A stretch of 28,296 bases of DNA, from NCBI GenBank assembly GCA_038253135.1, contig JBBSHJ010000041.1, positions 1 to 28,296 on the forward strand, given 5' to 3'. The notes under the pieces are model-generated. The model searched no databases, was not told the origin of the DNA, and saw only the letters and a program-made list of their open reading frames with translations. Below are positions 14,647 to 23,039 of this stretch, in pieces. This DNA comes from JBBSHJ01 sp038253135. Lineage in GTDB: Bacteria > Actinomycetota > Actinomycetes > Mycobacteriales > QHCD01. The position numbers were made by a program, and so were the translations under genes. The number at the start of each line of letters is the position of its first letter. Positions within the stretch are counted from its first letter, which is position 1.

Positions 14647-16739
14647 GTCGCCTCCCCAGTCGCGGCCGGTGGTGCAGGGCGGGATCTGTGCAGTGTCGAT
14701 CCGTGCAGCGTCGATCCGTCGGGATCGGCTGCGCCGAGCGGTACGTCGCCGAGCTTTGGGATGCCGAGGCTTGAGCCGGCGAACCTCGAGACGTAGCGTC
14801 CCAGTGCGGTGACCGGAAAGACCAGCCGATAAAGGTGGTAATTGATGTAGAAGTCGCCCGGAAACCCGGTGCCGGTGAACTGCGGCTCGTCCCACGTGCC
14901 GTCCGGCCGCTGCGTGTCAACCAGCCAGCGCGCGCCCACGTGCAGGGCGCGGACGGCGTCGGCGTGCTGCGGGTCGGCCCCGTCGGGGAGGCCTGCGAGC
15001 AGCGCGATCATCGCCCACGCGGTCTGGGACGCCGTCGAGGGACCACGGGCGCGCCACTGCTCGGCCGCCGCCTCTGACTCGTAGGAGCGCAGGTCCTCGC
15101 CCCAGCCGCCGTCGTCGTTGGCGACGGCGACCAGCCAGCGCACCGCGCGGCGTACCGCGGGATGCGCGGTGCCGACGCCGGCATCGGTGAGAGCGGGTAC
15201 GACGGCGGCCGTGCCATAGACGAAGTTCGCGCCCCACCGGCCGAACCACGAGCCGTCGGGCTCCTGCGCGTCGAGCAGCCAGGCCACGCCGCGATCGACC
15301 TCGGGCGTGCCCAGGCGGCCCTCGGCGGCCAGCATTTCGACCATGTGCGCCGTGACGTCGGCCGACGGCGGGTCGATCATCGCGCCGAAGTCGGCGAACG
15401 GGATCTCGTAGGCGAGCGAGCGGGTGTTGTCGGCGTCGAACGCGCCCCAGCCGCCGTCGCGGCTCTGCATGCCGGTCGCCCAGGCGATGCCGCGTTGCAC
15501 GGCGTCCTCCGCGCCCGCGACCTGGGTGAGGTCGGCGCGCCGCAACCCGAGGACGACCTCCGCGGTGTCGTCGACATCCGGGTAGAGGTCGTTGGCGAAC
15601 TCGAACGCCCACCCGCCGGTCGGCAAGGACGGGCGGCGGACCGCCCAGTCGCCGCGGACGCGGATCTCCTCGCCGACGACCCAGCGCGCCGCGGCGAGCA
15701 TCGCCGGGTCGCCGGGCAGCACACCGGCATCGCCGAGGGCGACCATCGCGAGCACGGTGTCCCAGACGGGCGACTGGCAGGCCTCGAGCCGGCGGCCCTT
15801 CTCATCGTCGATGGTGAAGCCGTCCAGCCCGGCGAGCCCGGCCCGGACCACGCAGTGATCGACGGGATAGCCGAGCTCGACCAGTGCGATCAGCGAGTAG
15901 ACCCACGGCGGCTGGATGCCGCCCCACCCGCCGTCAGCCTCCTGGCGCTGGATGATCCACGTGGCGGACCGCGCCAAGGCGGCCCGTCGCAGCGGGCCGA
16001 TGGCGTGCCGGCCGTAGGTGTGCAGGGCCTTGTCGAGCAGGTGGAACGCGCCGGCGGCCGAGCGGAGCCTCGGCCGGAGGGTCGGACGCCGGCCGGTCCG
16101 CAGCTCGGTGAGCCGGAACGGCAGCGGGTGGGACGGCCGCAGGCTGCCGACGATCGTCAGCGGCACGATGGTCTGGCGGGCCCAGCAGGCGAAGTCGTAG
16201 ACGTTGAGCGGGAACCAGCGGGGCAGGTAGATCAGCTCGGGCGGCAGCGCGGGCAGGTCGTCCCACGACCATTCGGCGACCATCGCCAGCCACATGCGGG
16301 TGAAGACGCGGGTCCCCTCGAGCCCGCCGGCCTCGCGGACGTATGCCGCCGCGGCCGCCAGGTGCGGCGCCTGCGGCTCGTCGCCGGCGAGCCGCAATGC
16401 CACGTATGCCTCGACCGTGGTCGAGAGGTCCGCCGGGCTGCCGAAGTAGTTGCCCCAGGTGCCGTCCGGCCGTTGCTGGGAGCGTATCCACACGGCCGCC
16501 CGGGCGGCCTGCTCCGGATCGAAGACGCCGATGATGTGCCGGAGCATCAGGTCCTCGGCGTCCATCGTGACGTTGGTCTCGAGCTCGCCCTTCCACCAGC
16601 CGGCGTCGTCCTGCCGCGCCTGCAACGCCTCGCGGGCCGAGACGAGGGTCGCGGCAACGGTGCGCGGCGGCGCCGGCGCTGCCGCCGGTCTCTCCGGCTC
16701 GAGCGCGGCCGGGGTCTCGGAGCGTTCGGTTGTGGTCAT
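14643..16739 (-). CDS. shc: Squalene-hopene cyclase
   Basis: The 698-residue class II triterpene cyclase protonates squalene and folds it into hopene and hopanol at the membrane. The catalytic DxDD acid motif is DVDD at residues 388-391. QW repeats are seen throughout: QRPDGTWGNYF, QEADGGWGG, QSRDGGWGAFD, QEPDGSWFGRWG, NDDGGWGEDL and QRPDGTWDEPQFTGTGFPGDF. The N-terminal 30 residues and the last 40 or so are Pro/Ala-rich extras beyond the usual 630-680, the tail containing a GSTLH duplication. ATG 16737-16739 overlaps the polyprenyl synthase stop as ATGA, and its own stop overlaps the hpnG-ispH GTG. Start and reading frame are therefore well fixed. Confidence 0.96.
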   Translation of the reverse strand: MTTTERSETPAALEPERPAAAPAPPRTVAATLVSAREALQARQDDAGWWKGELETNVTMDAEDLMLRHIIGVFDPEQAARAAVWIRSQQRPDGTWGNYFGSPADLSTTVEAYVALRLAGDEPQAPHLAAAAAYVREAGGLEGTRVFTRMWLAMVAEWSWDDLPALPPELIYLPRWFPLNVYDFACWARQTIVPLTIVGSLRPSHPLPFRLTELRTGRRPTLRPRLRSAAGAFHLLDKALHTYGRHAIGPLRRAALARSATWIIQRQEADGGWGGIQPPWVYSLIALVELGYPVDHCVVRAGLAGLDGFTIDDEKGRRLEACQSPVWDTVLAMVALGDAGVLPGDPAMLAAARWVVGEEIRVRGDWAVRRPSLPTGGWAFEFANDLYPDVDDTAEVVLGLRRADLTQVAGAEDAVQRGIAWATGMQSRDGGWGAFDADNTRSLAYEIPFADFGAMIDPPSADVTAHMVEMLAAEGRLGTPEVDRGVAWLLDAQEPDGSWFGRWGANFVYGTAAVVPALTDAGVGTAHPAVRRAVRWLVAVANDDGGWGEDLRSYESEAAAEQWRARGPSTASQTAWAMIALLAGLPDGADPQHADAVRALHVGARWLVDTQRPDGTWDEPQFTGTGFPGDFYINYHLYRLVFPVTALGRYVSRFAGSSLGIPKLGDVPLGAADPDGSTLHGSTLHRSRPAPPAATGEAT
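14688..14717 (-). repeat. Two 15-bp tandem copies near the end of shc
   Basis: The plus strand reads GTGCAGTGTCGATCC (14688-14702), then GTGCAGCGTCGATCC (14703-14717), differing at one base. In the cyclase frame they encode GSTLHGSTLH in the unconserved C-terminal tail. Confidence 0.85.
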
Positions 16740-17779
16740 AGCTCGCGGTTCACCACGTAGTCGGCGAGCTCGTGCAGCTGGTCGCGCACCGCCGGGTGGA
16801 TCGCGGCCTCGTCGAGGCCGGCGCCGGCGGCGGTGAGCTGCCGCTCGATCTCGGCGTTGACCCAATCCCGGCCGCCGAGCTTCTCGATCAGGTGTGCGGC
16901 TTCGACGTACTCCGGCTCGTCCGCGTCGTGCGTGCGCAGGATCTCCCCGAGGCGTACGGCGTCCGGGCCGCCGGTGCGCAGCGCGGCGACCACCGGGAGG
17001 GACTTCTTGCCGGCCCGCAGATCGGCCAGCACCGGCTTTCCGGTGCGCTCGGGCGCGCCCCAGATGCCCAGGATGTCGTCGACGAGCTGGTAGGCAAGGC
17101 CCAAATGCTCGCCGTACCCCGCGAGTGCCGCGATGGTCGCGGGCGCCGAACGGGCCAGCACCGCACCGATGGCGGCCGAGCAGGAGATCAGCGCTGCCGT
17201 CTTGTCGCCGGCCATGACGACGCACTCCTCGACCGGCACCAGTGCCCGCGATTCGAATTCGATGTCATGCGTCTGGCCCGTGACCAGCCGGGCCGTCGCC
17301 CGCGTGATCAGCCGCGCGGCCTCGGCGCCGGCGTCGGTATGCAGGTCGAGCAGGACCTCCTCGGCCAGCGTCAGCAGGGCGACGCCGCCGAGGATCGCGG
17401 CGGAATCCCCGAAGACGGTCCACGCGGTCGCGCGATGCCGGCGTTCCTCGTCGCGATCCATGACATCGTCGTGCAGGAGGGAGAAGTTGTGGACCAGTTC
17501 CACCGCGACGGCACCGGGTAGCCCGGCCTCAGCCGGTGCCCCGGCGGCGGCTGCGGACAGCAGGGCCAGCGCGGGCCGCACCGCCTTGCCCGAGTCGCTC
17601 GTCTCCTCCCTGCCGTCGGCCGCGAGCCAGCCGAGCTGGTAGCCGGCCACGCGCGCCATGCCCGGGGTGAGACGCGCGACCGCCGCACGCATGGCGGGGG
17701 TTGTCGCCTGTCTCGCCGTACCGAGAACGCTCACGATGTTCTCGGACGGCATGCCCTGCGGCACCGTCTGGGCGCTCAC
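16736..17779 (-). CDS. Polyprenyl (probably farnesyl) diphosphate synthase
   Basis: This 347-residue all-trans prenyl transferase condenses IPP with allylic diphosphates. The first Asp-rich motif is DDVMD (104-108), followed by RRHRATAW. The second is DDILG (234-238), with Gly in the last position, a form I recognise from actinobacterial members (DDILGIWG, then TGKPVLADLRAGKKSLPV). Phe99, five residues before the first motif, is a bulky residue often tied to shorter products. Product length cannot be proven from sequence; its place between hpnE and shc argues for C15 farnesyl diphosphate feeding squalene synthesis. GTG 17777-17779 overlaps the hpnE stop (GTGA) and its stop overlaps shc (ATGA). 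Confidence 0.93.
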   Translation of the reverse strand: MSAQTVPQGMPSENIVSVLGTARQATTPAMRAAVARLTPGMARVAGYQLGWLAADGREETSDSGKAVRPALALLSAAAAGAPAEAGLPGAVAVELVHNFSLLHDDVMDRDEERRHRATAWTVFGDSAAILGGVALLTLAEEVLLDLHTDAGAEAARLITRATARLVTGQTHDIEFESRALVPVEECVVMAGDKTAALISCSAAIGAVLARSAPATIAALAGYGEHLGLAYQLVDDILGIWGAPERTGKPVLADLRAGKKSLPVVAALRTGGPDAVRLGEILRTHDADEPEYVEAAHLIEKLGGRDWVNAEIERQLTAAGAGLDEAAIHPAVRDQLHELADYVVNREL

Positions 17780-19182
17780 AGCCGGATGTCCTCCCTCTTC
17801 GTTCCGACGGGCTCCGATCCATCAGAATGCGGGGCAACGCTCACGTGCGCCTTGTTTCGCGCAGGCGTTGGGGCCAACGCGCGCCGTGCCGCTCGTAATC
17901 CGCTGCGTACCGCGCCCTCCATCGTTGCTGGCCAGCCGGTATCGGTCCATGACCCGGCGAGGAACACGCCGGGAGTGTCGGTGATCTCTCCCGGCCGCAG
18001 CCGGCCGGACCCCGGCGTCGCGCGAAACGTCGCGTGCGGCTCGCGGGTCACGACGAAAGCCTCGACGCTCGCGTCCCGCGCCGCGGGGAAGAGCTTGCCG
18101 AGCTCGGGGAGCAGCCGGTCGCGGAGCTCGCCACTCGGCACGCCGATCCACTCGTCGGCGGCCGAGAGGGTCACGGCGAGGCATTGACCACGGCGTACGC
18201 CGCTGGCTCGCGTGCGGTCGAAGATCCATTGTAGCGGCGTTCGGTAGCCGGCTATGAACCGTTCCGTCATCACCGTGCGGTCGAGGGCGATGTGCAGGTT
18301 GACGATCGGGGAGTGCCCCAGCTGGACGAGCGCGTCCTGGCCCGGGACCGTCCCTGGTGGGAGCAGCCCGCCGGCGACGTCGTGCGGCACCGCGACGATG
18401 GCGGCATCCGCCTCGACCGTGCCCGCACGGGTCCCGATGGCGACGCCCCCGGCCGTGCCGCGGACCGAGCTCACCCGGGCGGATCGCCGGATCGTGGCGC
18501 CGGCCCGCCGCAGCGCGTCGATCGCCGGCTCCACGTGCAGCGCGGTGAGCGGCACCTCGGGCAGGCCGATGTCCGCGGCGTCGGCTGAGTCGAGCAATCC
18601 GGTCCGGAACACCGTGGCGGCCACGGCGAGCGAGGTGTCGTCCGGACGGAGGTTGATCGTCGGCACGCTGATCAGCCCCCACAGCGCGGCGATCGCGCGC
18701 GCGGATTGGTGCTGGGAGCGCAGCCAGTCACCGAACGACAGCGCGTCGAGGCGGCGGTCGGCCGGGTCGAGCCGCTTGAGCGCGCGCATCGCCACCACGG
18801 CCGCGGCCTTCTCGGTGCGGGACAGGTGCGGGTATCTCGCCAGGGAGGCGGCCAGGTGCAGCGGCGGCGGCCCGGCCGTGCGCCAGATCGCGGCGTCGGG
18901 ACCGCCCGGTGTGCGCACCGGCACCTGCAGGCGGCGCTGGAACCGCACCAGGTGGCGGGTGCCGATCCGATCCAGGAAGCCGAGGTAGGCGATGCAGCAG
19001 CGCAGCACGAGGTGTTGCCCGTTGTCGAGCGCGAGTCCGTCGCGGTGGATCGAGAAGGTCGCCCCGCCGAGCCGCCCGCGAGATTCGAGCAGTACGACGT
19101 CCGCTCCCGCGTCCGCGCACGTGATCGCGGCGGACAGACCAGCCAGACCACCGCCGATCACGCACACCCTGAGCCGAGTCAT
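17776..19182 (-). CDS. hpnE: Hydroxysqualene dehydroxylase HpnE
   Basis: The 468-residue flavoprotein is of the amine-oxidase/phytoene-desaturase type. It has the FAD-binding GGGLAGL loop at about 10-16, ending in LLESRGRLGGATFS. LDNGQHLVLRCC follows, and a C-terminal FAD closure VFLAGSWTDTGWPATMEGAVRSGLRAA is typical of HpnE. The enzyme reduces hydroxysqualene to squalene, the third step of the HpnD-HpnC-HpnE route. The last 30 residues are hydrophilic and unconserved. ATG 19180-19182 overlaps the hpnD stop by 4 bp, and its stop overlaps the prenyl synthase GTG. Confidence 0.94.
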   Translation of the reverse strand: MTRLRVCVIGGGLAGLSAAITCADAGADVVLLESRGRLGGATFSIHRDGLALDNGQHLVLRCCIAYLGFLDRIGTRHLVRFQRRLQVPVRTPGGPDAAIWRTAGPPPLHLAASLARYPHLSRTEKAAAVVAMRALKRLDPADRRLDALSFGDWLRSQHQSARAIAALWGLISVPTINLRPDDTSLAVAATVFRTGLLDSADAADIGLPEVPLTALHVEPAIDALRRAGATIRRSARVSSVRGTAGGVAIGTRAGTVEADAAIVAVPHDVAGGLLPPGTVPGQDALVQLGHSPIVNLHIALDRTVMTERFIAGYRTPLQWIFDRTRASGVRRGQCLAVTLSAADEWIGVPSGELRDRLLPELGKLFPAARDASVEAFVVTREPHATFRATPGSGRLRPGEITDTPGVFLAGSWTDTGWPATMEGAVRSGLRAARRALAPTPARNKAHVSVAPHSDGSEPVGTKREDIRL

Positions 19183-20144
19183 GGGCGCGACCCGATCGGG
19201 CGGCCGGCACGCCGCGACCGGAGCACGGCACCGGTGAGGCTCGTCGCCGCGACGGCCGCCTTGCCCCACGGCGGCAGCGACACCCGCTCGCGCAGGGCCG
19301 TTGCGGGGTCGGCGTCGATGCGCTCGAGCAGCCGCCGGTAGATGCCGGACATGGCCGAGCAGCAGGCGGCGCTGCGCGGGTCGAGCATGGGCAGCAGCCG
19401 CCACCCCTCGGCGTACCACGCCCGCGCCCGCGACGCCTCGAACCGCACCACGGCCACCAGGGGCTCGATCGGGCCGGCGATCTCGCCGTCGGGTCCGAGC
19501 TCGAGGGTGGCGCCGAACCGGTCGAGGTCCGCCTGCGGGAGGTAGCGCCGCCCGCCCCGCAGGTCTTCACGGACGTCGCGCAGGATGTTGGTCAGCTGCA
19601 GGCCTATGCCCAGGGCGTCGGCCCGCTCGGCGGCCAGTGGCGCGTCCGGGCCGCCGAATGCACCCAGCGACAGCCGCCCGATCGCTCCGGCGACGCAGCG
19701 GCAGTACCAGACCAGGCCGTCGGGGTCCCTGTCGAAATCGTGGTATCGCCGGCCCTCGACGTCGGCCTCGACGCCGTCGATCAGCTCGTCGAACGCTTGC
19801 AGCGGGATCGGCAATCGACGCGCAGCATCGCCGAGGGCGAGCAGCACCGGATCGCCGGCGTCGTCACCGGTCTCGCGCAATCCGGCGAGCCGGGCGCGGG
19901 TCTCGGCCAGGGCGGCCCGCTTTTCCTGCGCCGGTCCCTCCCCGTCGCCGATGTCATCGATCCGCCGGGCCAGCGCATAGACCGCACAAAGGGCGTCCCG
20001 CTTGTGCGGCGGCAGCAACCGGATGCCGTAGGAGAAGTTGCGAGCCTCGCGGGTCGTGACCTCGATGCAATGCGCATAGGCGGCTGCGACCGGGTCGGAG
20101 GCGGTCCCCGTCATCGGGTTGCCCGTCATCGAGTCACCTGTCAT
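19179..20144 (-). CDS. hpnD: Presqualene diphosphate synthase HpnD
   Basis: The protein belongs to the squalene/phytoene synthase family. The Asp-rich motifs are RRIDDIGD (Asp63, Asp64, Asp67 counting from the chosen start) and NILRDVREDLRGGRRYLP. YGIRLLPPHKRDALCAVYALA precedes the first. HpnD couples two farnesyl diphosphates into presqualene diphosphate. The chosen ATG (20142-20144) overlaps the hpnC stop as ATGA and gives 321 residues. It is the first of three ATGs spaced 15 bp apart in a short tandem repeat (MTGDS-MTGNP-MTG), so initiation could occur at any of the three. An in-frame GTG/ATG further up at 20189 lies inside hpnC and is less likely. Confidence 0.94.
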   Translation of the reverse strand: MTGDSMTGNPMTGTASDPVAAAYAHCIEVTTREARNFSYGIRLLPPHKRDALCAVYALARRIDDIGDGEGPAQEKRAALAETRARLAGLRETGDDAGDPVLLALGDAARRLPIPLQAFDELIDGVEADVEGRRYHDFDRDPDGLVWYCRCVAGAIGRLSLGAFGGPDAPLAAERADALGIGLQLTNILRDVREDLRGGRRYLPQADLDRFGATLELGPDGEIAGPIEPLVAVVRFEASRARAWYAEGWRLLPMLDPRSAACCSAMSGIYRRLLERIDADPATALRERVSLPPWGKAAVAATSLTGAVLRSRRAGRPIGSRP

Positions 20145-20151
20145 CGGGTCG
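20107..20151 (-). repeat. Three 15-bp tandem repeats spanning the hpnD start
   Basis: Plus-strand copies are CCCGTCATCGGGTTG (20107-20121), CCCGTCATCGAGTCA (20122-20136) and CCTGTCATCGGGTCG (20137-20151). Each contains one ATGAC on the minus strand, giving three in-frame start codons for hpnD. The first also forms the overlap with the hpnC stop. Confidence 0.85.
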
Positions 20152-21019
20152 CCGCCAGCGCGGCGAGACAGGTCCGCGCGGTTCGCCATTTCCCGACCGG
20201 CGGCGGCGCCGGTACGACGTCGAAGCCGGCGGCCGCGAGGGAATCGAGGGCGGCCTGGCCGCCGCCGACGAAACCACCCACGGCGAGCCGCGCGGGTCCG
20301 TGCAGCAGGCCGAGCAGCGGCCGGCCCCTGGTCAGCAGCGTCTGCGCGCGGGCGACCTCGAAAGCCAGCAACTGCCGCAGCGGTTGCACCGTCTTCTCGC
20401 CGGTGAGATCGGCCGGTGTGACCCCGAAGCGGGCCAGGTCCTGTTGGGGGAGGTAGATCCGATCGGCCGCGGCGTCCTCGGCGACGTCCTGGCAGTGCTC
20501 GACGATCTGCAGCGCGGTGCAGACGAGGTCCGACAGCGCCGTGCGCTCCGGTCCGGCCAGGCCGAAGACGCCGAGCACGAGGTGCCCGACCGGATTGGCC
20601 GAGAGCGTGCAGTAGTCGATCAGGTCGTCGAACGTGGCGTAGCGGTGCACGGTCTGATCCCGCCGGTTGGCCTCGACCAGCCGGTGCAGCGGGTCGATCG
20701 GCAGCCGGCGGGTGCGCACCGTCGGCACCAGGGAGCGGAGCACCTCGAGGCGGGGGACCGACGTGCCGACGAGCCGATCGATGTCGTCATCGATCGCATC
20801 GAGCAACGCGAGTCGGTCTCCGGGCGCTTCGTCGCCCACATCGTCGACGAGGCGCGCGAAACCGTAGATCGCCCGCAGGTCTCGACGGTATTGGCGGGGG
20901 AGTACGGCGAGCGCGACCGGGAAATTCTCGGTGTGTGATTTTGCGTCGATCGTGGCGAGAGTAGCGGCCGAGTCGAGCCATTGATCAGGCGCGGAGCGAG
21001 GCTCCGAGGAAGTGCTCAC
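20141..21019 (-). CDS. hpnC: Hydroxysqualene synthase HpnC
   Basis: The 292-residue squalene/phytoene synthase-family protein shows SHTENFPVALAVLPRQYRRDLR and the first Asp-rich motif RLVDDVGDE (Asp59, Asp60, Asp63), with the second at QIVEHCQDVAEDAAADRIYLP. HpnC converts presqualene diphosphate from HpnD into hydroxysqualene. GTG 21017-21019 is chosen because GGGAGGAG lies about 4-6 nt upstream on the minus strand, the best ribosome site in the operon; a longer frame to 21100 has no such site. It is the first gene of the hopanoid operon and overlaps hpnD by 4 bp. Confidence 0.94.
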   Translation of the reverse strand: MSTSSEPRSAPDQWLDSAATLATIDAKSHTENFPVALAVLPRQYRRDLRAIYGFARLVDDVGDEAPGDRLALLDAIDDDIDRLVGTSVPRLEVLRSLVPTVRTRRLPIDPLHRLVEANRRDQTVHRYATFDDLIDYCTLSANPVGHLVLGVFGLAGPERTALSDLVCTALQIVEHCQDVAEDAAADRIYLPQQDLARFGVTPADLTGEKTVQPLRQLLAFEVARAQTLLTRGRPLLGLLHGPARLAVGGFVGGGQAALDSLAAAGFDVVPAPPPVGKWRTARTCLAALAATR

Positions 21020-21216
21020 CCGACTCCTCCCGACCAACGGCTCAGACCCACATTCCCCAAGCTGCTTTTGCCTGGGTGCGGACGATACTTCGGAGTCCAA
21101 AGACTAGTCCGGTGGGGTGATGACCGGTGCGCGCCACCCGCGTATCCGCAGGGTTTTCGTGATCTCGGACCGGTCGCTGTGAGGTGGGGTGGCCGGGCCG
21201 GCGCCGGGCGAATCGC
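21020..21216 (-). promoter_or_regulatory. Leader region upstream of the hopanoid operon
   Basis: These 197 bp between the DUF1479 stop and the hpnC start must hold the operon promoter unless there is read-through from the oxygenase gene. On the minus strand I see the palindrome GACTAGTC, two TAnnnT-type hexamers (TAGTCT and TATCGT) and a strong Shine-Dalgarno at the end, but no convincing -35 partner. No open frame looks like a gene. The promoter position is unresolved. Confidence 0.4.
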
Positions 21217-22506
21217 TCAGTCGGTCATTCCGAGCCCACGACGGCCGATGTTGGTGAGGTCGTCGACGCCGAATCGGTCGGGCCAGCTCGCCTCGTAGTC
21301 CTCGGCCGGGAAGTCCGACGGGCTGGCGCCCGACTCGAGCGCACGGCGTACCGACGGCGCGTAGCTCGCGTTGCGAGGGCACCACGGTGCGGCCGGGATG
21401 TACATGACGTTGCCCCAGCCTTGCTGGTCCGTGACTGGTGCGACCGAGTGGATCATGTCGCAGTGCCACCAGACCGAATCGCCCGGAGCGACGTCGGGGA
21501 TCGGGCTCAGCGCCTTGACCAGCAGAGGGTGCCACCGCTCGCCGACCGGGAACACCTGGTTGATGGCGACGCCGCACATGCTGTCCTCGGGCACGTCCGG
21601 CAGGAGAGGACGAAGCATCAGATACGCCATCGCGGAAGGTACGGGGACCGTGTGCAGCACCCCCTGGTCGTGGCGCATCTCCGACAGCGCGGTCCAGCCC
21701 TGGAAGGTCCGGAATGCCGAGCACATCGTCGAGCCGGGGTACTGCGCGGCGTCGGTGCGGTAGGCCGCGTCCCACGGATCGTAGGCATCGACGTCGCCGG
21801 CGAAGAGGTGCCGGAAGTGCCGCTGGTAGCCCTCGGTCATCCACAGGTCGAGGCAGCCGGGATCGAGATGCGAGCCCAGCCCGCTGGAGTCGGCGCCGGG
21901 CGGGCGCCGGCGGATCCGGTCGGGGTAGAGCGAGTCGCGGTCGGGGTCGAACCAGGTGCGGCCCTCCGACTCGAACGTCCACCTGTGGTTGAGGAACGAC
22001 TGCGCGGTGGCCATGCGCGGATCCTGGCGGGCCTGCATCTGGGCCCGTGACCAGTAGACGGGGTAGATCTCGGGACGGGACATGTCGAGCGAGCCGAAGA
22101 AGTCGTCGGCGGGACCGCTGTAGGTGTCGAAGAACCCGTTCCCCTCGACGTAGTCGACGATGCTTCGGTCCCACTGCTCGGCCCGCTCGCGGGGGAAGAG
22201 GCCCCGGATGACCGCGCAGCCGCGCGTGCGCACCGTCTCGACCTGCTCGGCCGGCACGGCACCGGCGGCGATGTCGTGGTACGCGATCACCGGCCACACC
22301 TCTTCACCCCGCTCGCGCGCGGCGACGACGTCCTCGACCTCCTTGCGGACACGGTCCTCGACGCGGGCGAAGACCTCGGTGATGTCGGATCCCGAGGCGG
22401 CGATCCGGGCCCGGATGGCGGCCTTGATCGTGCGGATCGCGCCCGGGATGTCCTCGGGGATCGTCTCCCAGTGCGGCAGCGGTGGGGCGGCGGCGGTGCT
22501 GGTCAC
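21217..22506 (-). CDS. DUF1479 family Fe(II)/2-oxoglutarate-type oxygenase
   Basis: The 429-residue protein matches the DUF1479 (YbiU-like) family of the phytanoyl-CoA dioxygenase clan along its length: EVETVRTRGCAVIRGLFP-type N-terminal core, YPVYWSRAQMQARQDPRM, and a double-stranded beta helix. Likely iron ligands are His213 and Asp215 in SHLDPG and His353 in DMIHSV. CDLWMTEGY-like and NQVFPVGERWHPLLVKAL segments are also typical. The natural substrate of the family is not known to me. GTG 22504-22506 has AGGAGGG about 5 nt upstream. The gene is on the same strand as hpnC, 197 bp away, so co-expression is possible but no hopanoid role is established. An inverted repeat lies 28 bp before the start. 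Confidence 0.88.
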   Translation of the reverse strand: MTSTAAAPPLPHWETIPEDIPGAIRTIKAAIRARIAASGSDITEVFARVEDRVRKEVEDVVAARERGEEVWPVIAYHDIAAGAVPAEQVETVRTRGCAVIRGLFPRERAEQWDRSIVDYVEGNGFFDTYSGPADDFFGSLDMSRPEIYPVYWSRAQMQARQDPRMATAQSFLNHRWTFESEGRTWFDPDRDSLYPDRIRRRPPGADSSGLGSHLDPGCLDLWMTEGYQRHFRHLFAGDVDAYDPWDAAYRTDAAQYPGSTMCSAFRTFQGWTALSEMRHDQGVLHTVPVPSAMAYLMLRPLLPDVPEDSMCGVAINQVFPVGERWHPLLVKALSPIPDVAPGDSVWWHCDMIHSVAPVTDQQGWGNVMYIPAAPWCPRNASYAPSVRRALESGASPSDFPAEDYEASWPDRFGVDDLTNIGRRGLGMTD

Positions 22507-22533
22507 GGGGCCCTCCTGACTTCGTAAGGACTG

Positions 22534-22562
22534 GCAACGAAATGTCGTTGCAAGCAACGTTA
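22534..22562 (-). promoter_or_regulatory. Operator-like triple half-site before the DUF1479 gene
   Basis: GCAACGA (22534-22540) and TCGTTGC (22545-22551) are perfect inverted repeats around AATG. GTTGC (22547-22551) also pairs with GCAAC (22554-22558) around AA, giving three alternating half-sites. On the minus strand TAACGT (22557-22562) fits a -10 TAnnnT box overlapping the last half-site, but no good -35 is seen. The layout suits a repressor controlling the oxygenase gene. Confidence 0.5.
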
Positions 22563-22683
22563 GGACCGGCCGGTCGAGCCGTCGCGCTGACCCGCGGGAC
22601 TTGACAGGGTCGGTACAAGCCTCCTCCCTGGCGCCTCCCGACGACAGCGGGGTTCCTACCCGTTGCCTCGTGAGGAGATCGCC

Positions 22684-22840
22684 ATGATGACCAGGCCCGA
22701 GCCCGAAAAACGCCGCGGTGTCAGGCGGATTCGTTAAAGCTGTCGTCCGGATCGGAGACACGGTCCGGCGCCGCCCCACCGCCGGACAGGAGTTCGTGCA
22801 CGCGCTGCTGCGGCACCTCGAGCGGGCCGGCAACACCATG
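22684..22840 (+). pseudogene. N-terminal remnant of an aminoglycoside phosphotransferase-like gene
   Basis: A strong Shine-Dalgarno (GAGGAG, 6 nt spacing) precedes ATG 22684, which reads MMTRPEPEKRRG and soon stops at 22735. In the next frame, from about 22718, the sequence continues SGGFVKAVVRIGDTVRRRPT, then EFVHALLRHLERAG. This resembles the first 35 residues of APH-family phosphotransferases (GGFVNAVVRVGDTVRRP type). Joining the two needs a frameshift near the AAAAA run at 22706-22710. After about 22840 the family is lost: no kinase HGD or DFE motifs follow. The gene is dead and truncated. Confidence 0.6.
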
Positions 22841-23039
22841 GGCACCGCCGGTGTCGGCACCCGCGCGGTGGGTGGTTGGCGTCGAACCCGAAGATTTGTC
22901 GCGGCGTCGGAACCGGCGGGCCGCCGGACAGCTCGACGAGGCCAAAGCCCTCATCACCGCCCGCGAGCGTGGCCCGGCCGGCAAGGTTGGCCATCCGCGC
23001 GACGTCAGCCTTCCGAGGTTCCGGTAGCAACATGCCCCC
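22841..23039. other. Stretch with no recognisable gene
   Basis: No frame here shows a family I can name. One plus frame (VEPEDLSRRRNRRAAGQLDE and on) and one minus frame stay open, but neither has convincing start signals. It links two gene relics and is probably decayed coding DNA. Confidence 0.5.

Noticed and set aside
21136..21157. A terminator-like hairpin with a T-run on the plus strand (ACCC-GCG-TATC-CGC-A-GGGT-TTT)
   Set aside because: No plus-strand gene leads into it; the region lies between two minus-strand genes, so it is probably chance.
22601..22606. A perfect TTGACA hexamer
   Set aside because: No TAnnnT box occurs 15-20 bp downstream, where only C-rich sequence is found.
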